Source of the DNA: Trichormus_B sp936914905
GTDB lineage: Bacteria; Cyanobacteriota; Cyanobacteriia; Cyanobacteriales; Nostocaceae
Strand: one strand, 5' to 3'
Length of the DNA stretch: 64,000 nt
NCBI RefSeq assembly: GCF_039871975.1
Contig: NZ_JBDPLL010000001.1
Position 1 is the stretch's first letter. Each line of letters starts with the position of its first letter. The position numbers were made by a program, and so were the translations under genes. The notes below the pieces were generated by a model. It had not been told where the DNA came from and searched no databases. It was given only the letters and a program-made list of their open reading frames with translations. Below are positions 55,616 through 64,000 of the stretch, in pieces.

Positions 55616-57373
55616 ATGAAGATTTGGCAAAAAATCCTCGGTTCTTCGACAGTATTAGCTGGGTTTATCTGTCTGATGGGCATCAGTATTTTTAATCTAT
55701 ATCAAGCCGAAATATTAGCGGAAAAAACCCAGAAAAAAACTGCACAGGTACTCACCATTACTAATAATTTAGAAAAATATTTAAAAAATCAAGTTCTAGT
55801 TCTTAAGGATTTTCTGATTGTGGATCAAAACATTCAAAATATGATAGAATTTCAGAAAATAATGTCTAACTTTCGGACTGAACTTGATAAGTTAGAAATA
55901 TTGATGGGCAAAGATCCAGAAGTATTACTTGTCCGTCGTCATCACGCTTTTGTGACAAAGTTAGCTAATGGTCTAGATAAGAATATAACCACTTTGGTAA
56001 AATCCCAAGAAGATATCAAAGCAATTAATGCTTATGTAAAAGATATTAGCTTTTATTTGTCTGCCATTTCTCAAGATACTCTAAAACAGTATAATATAGC
56101 CAATGCAAATGTTATAAAAGTCATAAAGATCAACACAAACTTTATGCTTTTAGCTATTATTGGCATATTTTTAATATTGCTATGTCAATTAATTTTTATT
56201 CTTCCTGTTCTTCGCTCGCTGCATAAACTCCAAGTTGGAGTAGCTGAAATTGGTGCAGGAGATTTGAATTACCATTTAGATATTCAAACTAATGATGAAA
56301 TTGAGCAGTTAGCAAATAATTTTAATCAGATGACTAGCAAGTTGTCTGATTTTTATCAATGTCTAGAATCTAGGGTTACTGAAAGAACTACTGAACTATT
56401 TCAACTCAATCAGGATTTAGAAACTGAAATCGCTGATAGACGACAAACAGAAGTTAAGCTCAAAAAGTCCCAAGCACAACTAACACTAAAAGCTCAAGAA
56501 CTTGAAAAAACGCTACAAGAACTTCAGGAGGCTCAAACTCAATTAATTCAAACAGAGAAGATGTCAAGCTTAGGGCAATTAGTAGCCGGAGTTGCTCATG
56601 AAATTAATAATCCAGTTAACTTTATTCACGGTAATATTGAACCTCTAAAAGAGTATTTAAATAATTTCAGCACAGTGATAAATTTATATAAAACTCATTA
56701 TCCTCAACCTGTTCATCAGATTGAAAATTATATTAAAGATATAGATTTAGAATTTATCCTAAAAGATACAAATCAAGTTATTGCTTCTCTAGAAGTAGGA
56801 ACTAAGAGAATTCGAGAAATTGTTTTATCTCTGAGAAACTTCTCTCGACTTGATGAAGCTGATATGAAAGAAGTCAATCTTCATGAAGGAATTGATAATA
56901 CCTTATTAATTCTCCAGCATAGAATTAAAGAAAAACCCCAACACTCAGAAATTGAAATTATTAAACAATATGGTGATTTACCATTAATTGAATGTTACCC
57001 TGGTCAATTAAATCAGGTGTTTATGAACATTCTTAATAATGCAATTGATGCTATGGAATCTTATAAAGAAGATAACATTTTAATAGAAACAACGTCTATT
57101 AATAAAAAAATTGTTATTAAAACAAAAATGGTCAACAACAAGTTTATTACCATTCATATTGCAGACAATGGGGCAGGAATACCAGCAGAAATTCGTAATC
57201 GCATATTTGATCCCTTCTTTACAACAAAACCCGTTGGTAAAGGAACGGGATTGGGTTTATCAATCAGTTATCAAATTGTAACTGCAACGCATCGAGGTAG
57301 TTTACAATATATAACTGTACCGGAAGAAGGCACAGAATTTATTATTAAACTTCCAATTAAGCAAGAAAATTAA
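55616..57373 (+). CDS. HAMP-domain sensor histidine kinase
   Basis: 585 residues from ATG 55616 (an in-frame ATG at 55556 overlaps the PhnD fragment). N-terminal TM (ILGSSTVLAGFICLMGISIF), a helical sensor region, second TM (FMLLAIIGIFLILLCQLIFI), HAMP (GVAEIGAGDLNYHLDI), a long coiled coil, H-box GVAHEINNPVNFIHGN, and HATPase with NILNNAIDAM, DNGAGIPAEI and GTGLGLSISYQIV. No receiver domain. It has lost its probable partner, the full PhnD-like protein upstream; the signal is unknown. Confidence 0.87.
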   Translation: MKIWQKILGSSTVLAGFICLMGISIFNLYQAEILAEKTQKKTAQVLTITNNLEKYLKNQVLVLKDFLIVDQNIQNMIEFQKIMSNFRTELDKLEILMGKDPEVLLVRRHHAFVTKLANGLDKNITTLVKSQEDIKAINAYVKDISFYLSAISQDTLKQYNIANANVIKVIKINTNFMLLAIIGIFLILLCQLIFILPVLRSLHKLQVGVAEIGAGDLNYHLDIQTNDEIEQLANNFNQMTSKLSDFYQCLESRVTERTTELFQLNQDLETEIADRRQTEVKLKKSQAQLTLKAQELEKTLQELQEAQTQLIQTEKMSSLGQLVAGVAHEINNPVNFIHGNIEPLKEYLNNFSTVINLYKTHYPQPVHQIENYIKDIDLEFILKDTNQVIASLEVGTKRIREIVLSLRNFSRLDEADMKEVNLHEGIDNTLLILQHRIKEKPQHSEIEIIKQYGDLPLIECYPGQLNQVFMNILNNAIDAMESYKEDNILIETTSINKKIVIKTKMVNNKFITIHIADNGAGIPAEIRNRIFDPFFTTKPVGKGTGLGLSISYQIVTATHRGSLQYITVPEEGTEFIIKLPIKQEN

Positions 57374-57379
57374 ATTAGC

Positions 57380-59035
57380 ATGATGCTAAATAAGCTTTCA
57401 GATCTCCTCAACCCTAATTCTGGAATTGCCTCCACACCTCCCAGTTATTACTATAAACGAAGATGCTATAAAGGAAGATGTCTGCAAACGGGAGAACTGT
57501 TGAGACTACCCCGCACCCCCATAGCAGAAGCTATAGCTTACGGTTTAATGCGGCAACTGAGCCAAAATGAACTTTATGCTGGTGAAGGTAAAATGTATGG
57601 AATTTTGCTAGTTGAATTACCTAACGGTGAACAAAGAGTTATTAAGGCTTTTTCCGGTCTTTCGAATGGTTTTAGTGTAGTTAAAGGTTGGGTTTGCCCT
57701 ATTTTTCGGACGTGAAGAAGTTGCATTAGCTGAAGCTTTTAGTTTAGCTGAGTTAGAAATAATTAAACAAGAAATAATTACTTTCAAACAACTTCCAGAA
57801 CGAGAACAATATCAAAGATTATCTGCTGAATTTAAACAGCAGTTAGAACTAATCAACTCGCGACATAGCCTCAGTAAACAACAACGACAGGAAAAACGCC
57901 AACAATACCACCAAACCCTCATAGGAGAAAACCTAGAAATTGCTTTAACACAACTGGAAACTGAAAGCTGTCAACAGGGAATTGAGCGAAAATACTTCAA
58001 ACTTCGTCAAAATTAAATTTTGTAGCCTTTACAGCAGATAAGAACAACCTCAGATACGAGAATTAGGGAACTGAAACAAAAGCGGAAAGAAATATCAAGC
58101 CTATTACAGATACAGATGCACGCTGCATATAGCCTCACTAGTTTTTATGGACAATCTCTATCTTTACAAGAATTACTAGCAGGGGGAATACCCACCGGAA
58201 TGGGGGAATTTTGCGCTCCTCAGTTGTTAAATTATGCAGCGACTCATAAATTAAAACCCCTAGCAATGGCGGAATTTTGGTGGGGTGAATCTTCGGTACA
58301 GGACAAAGTACAGGGAGAATTTTATGGTGCTTGTGCAGAAAGATGTCAACCATTAATGGGGTTTTTGCTCTCAGGATTAAAATTGAACTTTGGTAATGAG
58401 AAAGAGAACAACTTCATTTATTAAGACCAATGGTTAATTGCTGTGAATAAACCAGCCGGATTGCTTTCTGTTCCTGGACGTTATGCGGACACCCAAGATA
58501 GCGTTCTCAGTCGTTTACGGAATGTGTATGATCTAGAATTCATCACAGTGTATCGTTTAGATCAAGAAACTTCAGGTATTTTATTATTGGCACGCGATTG
58601 CACCACCTATTCACAACTCAGTCAACAGTTTGAAAAACGACAAATTCACAAAATCTATGAAGCCATGCTTGCCGATTACCTCACCACTGACCAAGATATC
58701 TTAGATTTACCACTGTGGGGAAATCCAGAAAATTGACCTTATCAACAAATTGATTTAGAACGAGCTAAACCCAGCGTGACACAGTTGCGGGTCATGGGGA
58801 AATGGGGAAATAAGGAAAGTATACCCGTGTAGAATTGATTCCCCTCACAGGACTCACCCACCAGTTACCGGTTCATGCTGCTGATGTGCGAGGATTGGGA
58901 GTGGAGTAAAGATTTTAGGCATCGCTTATATGGTTGCAATGCTAATGCCAGTTGATTACATTTACACGCCAGAGAAATCAGTTTTCAACATCCCCAGTCT
59001 GGGGAAAATATACATCTACAGACAGTCACACCATT
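57380..59035 (+). pseudogene. RluA-family pseudouridine synthase (long cyanobacterial form), broken
   Basis: An N-terminal domain (YYYKRRCYKGRCLQTGELLR, GKMYGILLVELPNGEQRVIK) is followed after a frameshift near 57700 by GREEVALAEAFSLAELE, a helical linker, AAYSLTSFYGQSLSLQEL, then VNKPAGLLSVPGRYADTQDS and YRLDQETSGILLLARD (catalytic Asp in RLDxxTSG, with the usual His as Tyr), IHKIYEAML and pieces ending HAREISFQHPQSGENIHLQT. Stops occur at about 58014, 58422 and 58734, with more beyond. The order is that of the ~550-residue cyanobacterial RluA-like proteins. Confidence 0.83.
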
Positions 59036-59040
59036 TTAAC

Positions 59041-59130
59041 AAGAAGCAAGGGTGTAGGGGTGTAAGGTGATGATAAGATCCTCATCTTCATCCTGTTAAT
59101 CCTGTTCATCCTGATTCAGAAATATATTAT
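59041..59130. repeat. STRR region (GTGTAGGG and TCCTGTTAA/TCATCCTG units)
   Basis: GGGTGTAGGGGTGTAAGG and then ATCCTGTTAATCCTGTTC-type units, two short tandem repeat classes adjoining each other. Confidence 0.65.
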
Positions 59131-59195
59131 TTTTACAAATGTAACCTTTATCGGTAAACTCAAATATTGCATACTTATGACTGGAGAGTAAAACT

Positions 59196-59834
59196 TTGGG
59201 TATAGAACTACGCAGTTTCGTATTTCTAGACAATCTGCAACCGCAACACGCCGCATATATGGGAACAGTAGCCCAAGGTTTTTTACCATTACCAGGGGAT
59301 ACATCCCTGTGGATTGAAATTTCACCCGGTATTGAAATCAATAAAATTACAGACTTAGCCCTCAAATCTGCCTCCGTTCGTCCAGGAGTACAGGTAGTAG
59401 AAAGGCTGTATGGACTATTAGAAGTGCATTCTTGCTCCCAAGGGGAAACACGAGCCGCAGGCCAAGCCATTTTAGCCATGCTAGGAGTGAAAAAAGAAGA
59501 CTGTCTCAAACCCCGTTTAGTTTCTAGCCAGATTATTCGCAACATTGACGCCTACCAAACCCAACTCATCAACCGTACACGCAGAGGCCAGCTACTACTA
59601 GCAGGACAAACCCTGTACGTCTTAGAAGTTGAACCAGCCGCTTATGCCGCCCTAGCAGCGAACGAAGCCGAAAAAGCAGCCCAGATTAACATTTTAGAGG
59701 TGCAAGCCGTAGGAAGCTTTGGCCGACTGTATTTAGGGGGAAATGAGCGGGATATTTTAGCCGGTGCAGCAGGAGCGTTAGCCGCGATCACAAATGTACC
59801 AGGCCGCACAGCTCAAAATCAGCGTCAGGAATAA
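59196..59834 (+). CDS. ccmP: carboxysome shell double-BMC protein, CcmP-like
   Basis: 212 residues. TTG start at 59196, chosen because GGAGAG lies about 9 bases upstream and the family begins MGxELRSxVxLDNLQ. It continues GFLPLPGDTSLWIEISPGIE and RPGVQVVERLYGLLEVH, then the second BMC half SSQIIRNIDAYQTQLINRTR and GQTLYVLEVEPAAYAALAAN. CcmP forms stacked trimers with a large gated pore, thought to pass bigger metabolites (such as RuBP or 3PGA) through the beta-carboxysome shell. It is far from ccmK3/K4 in this window. The pentapeptide gene is 15 bases downstream. Confidence 0.92.
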   Translation: MGIELRSFVFLDNLQPQHAAYMGTVAQGFLPLPGDTSLWIEISPGIEINKITDLALKSASVRPGVQVVERLYGLLEVHSCSQGETRAAGQAILAMLGVKKEDCLKPRLVSSQIIRNIDAYQTQLINRTRRGQLLLAGQTLYVLEVEPAAYAALAANEAEKAAQINILEVQAVGSFGRLYLGGNERDILAGAAGALAAITNVPGRTAQNQRQE

Positions 59835-59849
59835 AGTAAAGGAGCAAAA

Positions 59850-60674
59850 ATGGCAAATCCAGAGCATTTAGCCCTACTCCAATCAGGTGCAGTTACCTGG
59901 ATAGAATGGAGAAAGCAAAATCCCCAACTAGAAATTGACCTCAGCACCGCTAACCTGCAAGGGGAAAACTTCCGGGGTGCAAACCTACAAGGAGTCAATT
60001 TAACCAAGGTAGATTTCAGTCACGCTTTATTGGTGCGAACCAATTTGAGTGGTGCAAATTTGAGTAGTGCTAATCTCCGTCAAGCCAAGTTGATAGGAGC
60101 TAATTTGAGTGAAGCTAATTTGAGCATTGCTAACTTGCGTAATGCAACACTGACACAGGCAAATTTGAGTCAGGTAAATTTAATCGGTGCTGATTTGAGT
60201 GAAGCAAATCTTATAGGTGCAGGAATTACAGATGCTAACTTAATTGGTACTGATTTCAGAAACACCAACTTAAAAGATGCCGATTTAGCAGCAGCTAAAC
60301 TCATCCGTAGTAACCTTTGTTTTGCTAACCTCGTAGGAGCTAATTTAATTACCACTGACCTGAGTGAAGCTAATTTGTATGAGGCCGAATTAATGCAAAC
60401 TTACCTTTACCAAGGTAATTTGTATAAAGCTAATTTAACAAGCTCACATTTAGGAAGTTCATACTTATTCAGAGCTAATTTGAGTGAAGCTAATTTGACG
60501 AATGCTGATTTAACTTGTGCAAATTTAACAGGTGCGAATCTTAGAGGTGCAAATTTAACAGGTGCGAATCTTAGAGGTGCAAATTTAACAGGTGCGAATC
60601 TTAGAGGTGCAAATTTAACAGGTGCGAATCTTAGAGGTGCAAATTTAACAGGTGCGATTATGCCAGTTCTTTAG
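59850..60674 (+). CDS. pentapeptide-repeat protein
   Basis: 274 residues. A 30-residue lead (VTWIEWRKQNPQLEIDLS) is followed by uninterrupted A(N/D)Lxx pentapeptides forming a right-handed quadrilateral beta-helix. The end consists of four perfect 30-bp DNA repeats encoding NLTGANLRGA, indicating recent expansion. The function of such proteins in cyanobacteria is mostly unknown; many are lumenal or cytosolic. It lies 15 bases after ccmP with AAAGGAG upstream, so probably co-transcribed with it. No signal peptide. Confidence 0.9.
   Translation: MANPEHLALLQSGAVTWIEWRKQNPQLEIDLSTANLQGENFRGANLQGVNLTKVDFSHALLVRTNLSGANLSSANLRQAKLIGANLSEANLSIANLRNATLTQANLSQVNLIGADLSEANLIGAGITDANLIGTDFRNTNLKDADLAAAKLIRSNLCFANLVGANLITTDLSEANLYEAELMQTYLYQGNLYKANLTSSHLGSSYLFRANLSEANLTNADLTCANLTGANLRGANLTGANLRGANLTGANLRGANLTGANLRGANLTGAIMPVL
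60521..60658 (+). repeat. 30-bp tandem repeat in coding sequence
   Basis: Four identical 30-bp units (60521-60640, each starting AAATTTAACAGGTGCGAATC) plus an 18-base partial unit. Perfect identity at third positions shows recent slippage or duplication. Confidence 0.95.
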
Positions 60675-60968
60675 GGTGTGTTTAGAAACAGCAATGTTAT
60701 TACTACTAAAGATAAGTTATTTCAATTAGACTTTGACGAAAAATGTAAATTTACTGAATTTTCTCAATGATCCCAGCTTGATTCTTAATAATATTAAGAA
60801 TTAGTTGCAGCATATTAACAAATATACTAGGGTCTTGACCTCTTGACTGGTTATGGTAATGTAGGATTAAAAATAATCTAAGGCGTTTTTATATCCAAAA
60901 ACCTCTCAATCAGGATTTACTGGATATGAGATATAGGTAGTTACACTAATTGGTGTCAAAGTGAGCGC
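60675..60968. other. spacer, nothing recognised
   Basis: AT-rich, no gene or clear element. Confidence 0.4.
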
Positions 60969-61426
60969 TCATTTCTTATTTAACCAAAGGAAGAGTAACA
61001 TAATACTTGCAGTTATTAACACGCGGCCTAAAACGGCAAAGAAAAACTTCAGTTTACTGTAGGGTCTTTCCCCTTGTAGTTCTCCAGTCCGAGCATTAAT
61101 CATCACCTGAAACTGGCTATTTCTGTTAGGAAGTCAGCCAAACAGGTAACAAAATATATATATTTAAAAGTAATTTGTTGATAATTAGTATAAATATGAC
61201 CAATCCTCTGTTCATCACCACCAATATCTAACTTTACCGCTAAATAAATATTATTATAAATCGTCTTTTTTGCCTCCAAAAATGCTTCTTCTAAAGAAAC
61301 TTGCGATCGCTGTACCTCAAACCCCACTAAATAGGATAGTTCATAAGTTCTCAATGATTCTTTTATATGCCAAGGTTCCAAAGCATAAAGTCTATTAATC
61401 CCAGATTCCACAACCACAACTGTCAC
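60969..61426 (-). pseudogene. C-terminal remnant of a membrane protein (zinc-ribbon/TFIIB-like cyanobacterial family)
   Basis: Frames from 61426 down read SYLVGFEVQRSQVSLEEAFL, LDIGGDEQRIGHIYTNYQQI and TFKYI; a frameshift near 61130; then QFQVMINARTGELQGERPYS and ITASIMLLFLWLNKK. This C-terminal pattern (GDEQRIG, INARTGEIQGERP, TM helix) is that of cyanobacterial proteins whose N-terminus carries zinc ribbons. The N-terminal half is absent. The family assignment is from memory. Confidence 0.6.
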
Positions 61427-61709
61427 ACCCCAACAAAACTGATGTATTTAGTAGATAAGAACTAATCACTCATAGAGTTGACTAGAATTTATTGCAGCTA
61501 AATAGGAATTACTACTATGAAGTTAGATATACAGTTAATAAACACGACTAAGTACAAAATTTCGGTTCTTAGGTTTTTTTATGGAAAACCTGGTTTAAAA
61601 TCATTGAAAGCTTTATCCTCAATTACTATAAAAAAAAACGGAAAAACATTTTGAACCAACACAAAAATGAGAAAATTTAAACAGATACTTTTGTGCAGTT
61701 TCTATTGCC
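61427..61709. other. spacer, nothing recognised
   Basis: AT-rich, no gene seen. Confidence 0.4.
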
Positions 61710-61780
61710 ATGTTTAGTACCAAAGACCTTAAATTGGAAAAAAATGGCCATTTAGGGATAGTAGCAGGAATAAAGGTTTT
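61710..61780 (+). pseudogene. IS1634-type transposase, N-terminal scrap
   Basis: ATG 61710 opens MFSTKDLKLEKNGHLGIVAG, the start of the same transposase family as 7882-8331, then stops matching. Confidence 0.55.
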
Positions 61781-62147
61781 ATCTACGCTGGGTGTGGCGA
61801 TTTGCTGGCCGTCGGGACTGATGTGAACGCCTAAAACTGCGGCTTTGTATCCTGTTAAACAGTTATGTTCTTAAATAGTCGAAATAGTCGAAATTACTCT
61901 TTGCAGGGCAGAATCTACTTGGATCTGGAGATTTGCATCTGTGCTTTTGAGATGTTGGAGACGTTGTTTGCCTTTAATTGTTTGGAGGAGGGTATCAAAG
62001 GCTTTGTTAGAGGCATATAATACTTCTGAGGAGAGGACGATCACTCTCACTTCACTAATTGCTGTTTGCTAATATTGGTTATAGGCTACTAGTCCCAGTT
62101 CGATCACCCAACTGTTCTAAAGTAGAAGCATTAGCATTATTTTCCAT
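61776..62147 (-). pseudogene. WD40-repeat protein fragment
   Basis: Minus-strand frames read AISEVRVIVLSSEVLYASNK, FDTLLQTIKGKQRLQHLK, a stop, then NCLTGYKAAVLGVHISPDGQ with QIATPSVDKT: the helical linker and first WD40 blade of large cyanobacterial nSTAND/WD40 signalling proteins. Everything before and after is gone, and a frameshift and TAA break the linker. Confidence 0.75.
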
Positions 62148-62384
62148 GATCGATGGTGTTTTCCTGTTGATGATGCAAAAATTAATTTAATTCAGTAAAA
62201 ATATACTTTATCACTACTGAAAATATTCACATAACATGGATTCTGTAGACTATCCTGTTGCCTATAGTTGCTATGTTTAGGATGGTACTGTTAAAGTATG
62301 CAAACAATTTTGGCATTATTCCCAAACATCAATATTTATTTTAGCGTATAATTACTATATACCCCATGGACATTACTATCTCTG

Positions 62385-63617
62385 GTAAACGCCCTTAGTC
62401 AGATTGCATTTAATTAGTGATGCCCTGCGATCGCCTATTTTTCTATTCCCGCAATGCTGATTTATTTTGTTAGTAAGCGCAATGGCATTCCCTTCTCCAA
62501 GGTCTTTGTGTTATGTGGTGCATTTATTATCCTGTGTGGTACAGGGTATCTCCTTGATATTTGGACACTTTGGCATCCAGACTACTGGATTTCAGGCATT
62601 GAATGCGCTTTAACTGCGATTGTTTCTTGCTATACAGCTTTACAACTAATAGAACTCCTACCAAAATCTTTGGCATTGCAAACCCCTGATCAGCTATAAA
62701 AAATCAACCGCGAATTAGAACAGCAAGTAGCCGAACGGCAGCGCACCAAAGAACCCTAAGAATGATTGTAGCCGGCACAGCTTCTTTGACTGGTGACAAC
62801 TTTTTTCCAGCTTTGGTGCAGAATTTAGCAAAGGCCTTAGATGTGAGTTATGTCGTTTTCTCTGAGAGAGTTGATAATTCTCTCCAAAGCTTGCGAACCC
62901 TTACTCTCTGGTTTATTGATAATTTAGCAGACAACATTGAATATGATTTCGTAGGTACTCCTTGTAAAGTCGTGGTTGAAGACAAATTGCTGTGTTCTTA
63001 TCCAGATAATTTACAGGAATTATTTCCAACTGTCACATTACTACAACACATCAATGCCGAGAGTTATATAGGTGTCCCCTTACTAGATCTTAATCAACAG
63101 GTTATTGACAATCTCTGCATTATTAATGTCAAATCCTTTCATACCGATGAACGCACCAAAGTACTCTTGAGTGTCTTCACAGCACGAGCTTCTGCTGAAC
63201 TACAACGGAAATGGGTAAAGGAAGAAAAACGCCATGCTTACCAGGATTTAGAATTCCGAGTTTAAGAACGAACCGCAGCACTTGTAACAGCTAATAACGC
63301 CGTAGAAAGTGGAATTAGGGAACGGATCACAGCGGAAGCAACAATGAGGGTGATGGCACAACGGGAAAAAGCAATTAACGGCGTGATTCTGCGAATGCGT
63401 CAAACCCTAAATCTAGACTCTATTTTTAATGTCACCATCACAGAATTAAGGCAAGCAGTTAAATGCGATCGCCTCTTAAATATACCGCTTCAAGTTCAAA
63501 CCAGATTGAACTGGGGAATTAGTTTCCGAGTTTGTTAGTGATAATTGGAATATTTTGTTACCGGCACGGGCAAATGATCCCACACTTACGCAAATAGCTG
63601 TTGATCAACCTAAGGAT
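62385..63617 (+). pseudogene. ethylene-receptor-like membrane GAF sensor kinase, N-terminal remnant
   Basis: Shifted frames read LHLISDAL, YFSIPAMLIYFVSKRNGIPF, FVLCGAFIILCGTGYLLDIW, TLWHPDYW (three membrane helices resembling the ethylene-binding domain), a coiled coil (INRELEQQVAERQRTKEP), a GAF domain (DVSYVVFSERVD, ESYIGVPLLDLNQQVIDNLC), ERTAALVTANNAVESGIRER, a second GAF start (AVKCDRLL) and DNWNILLPARANDPTLTQIA. The copper-ligand motif usually CGxxH reads CGTGY. At least four stops or frameshifts occur, one a deletion beside a GCGATCGC octamer at 62427-62434. Kinase domains are missing. Confidence 0.75.
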
Positions 63618-63629
63618 AGTGGATGAAAT

Positions 63630-63932
63630 AACCTGTAACTGTGGTTCAGGGGTGTAATTCCATTGGGGCAAGAATTCATCAAAAACAATCTTCAGATTTA
63701 ATTTGAAGTCAACAGCCACTTTTCGGCCTGTTTGATAGGTGTTATAGAGAATAGTCATCAAGAGTTTGAGTCCAGTTTAGGTGGTTGCCGTTGCCATGAG
63801 GTCTTTTACAGTCTGGACACTCTTAAAAATCAGCCCCTGACACAGGGGAAAAATATGAGGAAAGAAACGATGCCCAATGGGATTGTACTTGGAGGTGTAG
63901 GGGGGATAATGAGGGATGGGAATTTCCATGGC
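63630..63932 (-). pseudogene. ISAzo13-family transposase, C-terminal remnant
   Basis: It reads HYPPYTSKYNPIGHRFFPHI with FPLCQGLIFKSVQTVKDLM, then NTYQTGRKVAVDFK and FDEFLPQWNYTPEPQ, the C-terminal part of ISAzo13 transposases (SKYNPIEHR, catalytic Glu region, WNYT). Frameshifted. It abuts the terminal N run and the truncated sensor kinase, suggesting the element inserted into or deleted part of that gene. Confidence 0.75.
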
Positions 63933-64000
63933 NNNNNNNNNNNNNNNNNNNNNNNNNNNNNNNNNNNNNNNNNNNNNNNNNNNNNNNNNNNNNNNNNNNN
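63933..64000. other. assembly gap (N run to window end)
   Basis: 68 Ns to the edge of the window, next to a transposase remnant, the usual place for a repeat-caused assembly break. Confidence 0.95.

Overview
The window reads as chromosomal DNA of a filamentous, heterocyst-forming cyanobacterium (Nostocales) whose genome is decaying. Clade markers are carboxysome shell genes (ccmK3/ccmK4-like, ccmP-like), nblA, a psbD copy, a HetZ-related gene, a HetP-like gene, a nifH-like pseudogene, many GCGATCGC (HIP1) octamers and heptamer-type short tandem repeats between genes. About twenty genes are visibly broken by stops, frameshifts, lost start codons or truncation, next to decayed transposases and small inverted-repeat elements. 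This pattern resembles the Azolla cyanobiont or a bloom-forming Nostocales; the species cannot be fixed from sequence alone. Two N runs (17193-17292 and 63933-64000) show it is a draft assembly.

Layout. 1-6.1 kb: hydrolase 5' end, ccmK pair, HetZ-related gene, Crp-family regulator, M61 peptidase. 6.2-10.2 kb: a MITE nested in an older repeat, a ComB-like gene, and two dead transposases (IS1634-type and IS66-type). 10.4-17.4 kb: BlaI/M56 regulator-protease pair, nblA, nifH-like pseudogene, ISAzo13 remnant, tRNA-Asn, NYN ribonuclease, ECF-type ATPase, UPF0367 gene and psbD with its middle missing. 17.5-23 kb: an unexplained structured transcript candidate, an SLH/OprB porin, a TnpB element with one stop, and an Rrf2-cysK pair. 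23-34 kb: J-domain pseudogene, M1 aminopeptidase, second MITE copy, DUF3352 pseudogene, methyltransferase, prsW pseudogene carrying a different MITE, a triple PTPS/QueD fusion and a NurA-like nuclease. 34-47 kb: ychF, HicB-type remnants, a decarboxylase with repeat-derived insertions, a divergent trpC, a HetP-like gene, a sensor kinase/AraC-type response regulator pair, ispE and rsmA. 47-57 kb: a lipoprotein pseudogene, a 40-residue membrane protein, a beta-CASP-like metallohydrolase, a Nif3-like gene, an FHA-kinase pseudogene, two tiny membrane proteins, a truncated plastoquinol terminal oxidase, and a PhnD fragment followed by a histidine kinase. 57-64 kb: RluA-type pseudogene, ccmP, pentapeptide-repeat gene, then a graveyard of WD40, ethylene-receptor-like kinase and ISAzo13 remnants.

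Functional themes: carbon fixation (three separate shell genes outside a main ccm cluster), photosynthesis and phycobilisome turnover, heterocyst biology (HetZ-like, HetP-like, dead nifH paralogue), sulfur metabolism (Rrf2-cysK), and housekeeping genes (ychF, ispE, rsmA, trpC, nif3-like). The most useful observations are mechanisms of decay that can be read directly: exact short tandem duplications that shift frame in dead genes but stay in frame in live ones, a MITE insertion with its empty site in the same window, and point-mutated start codons.
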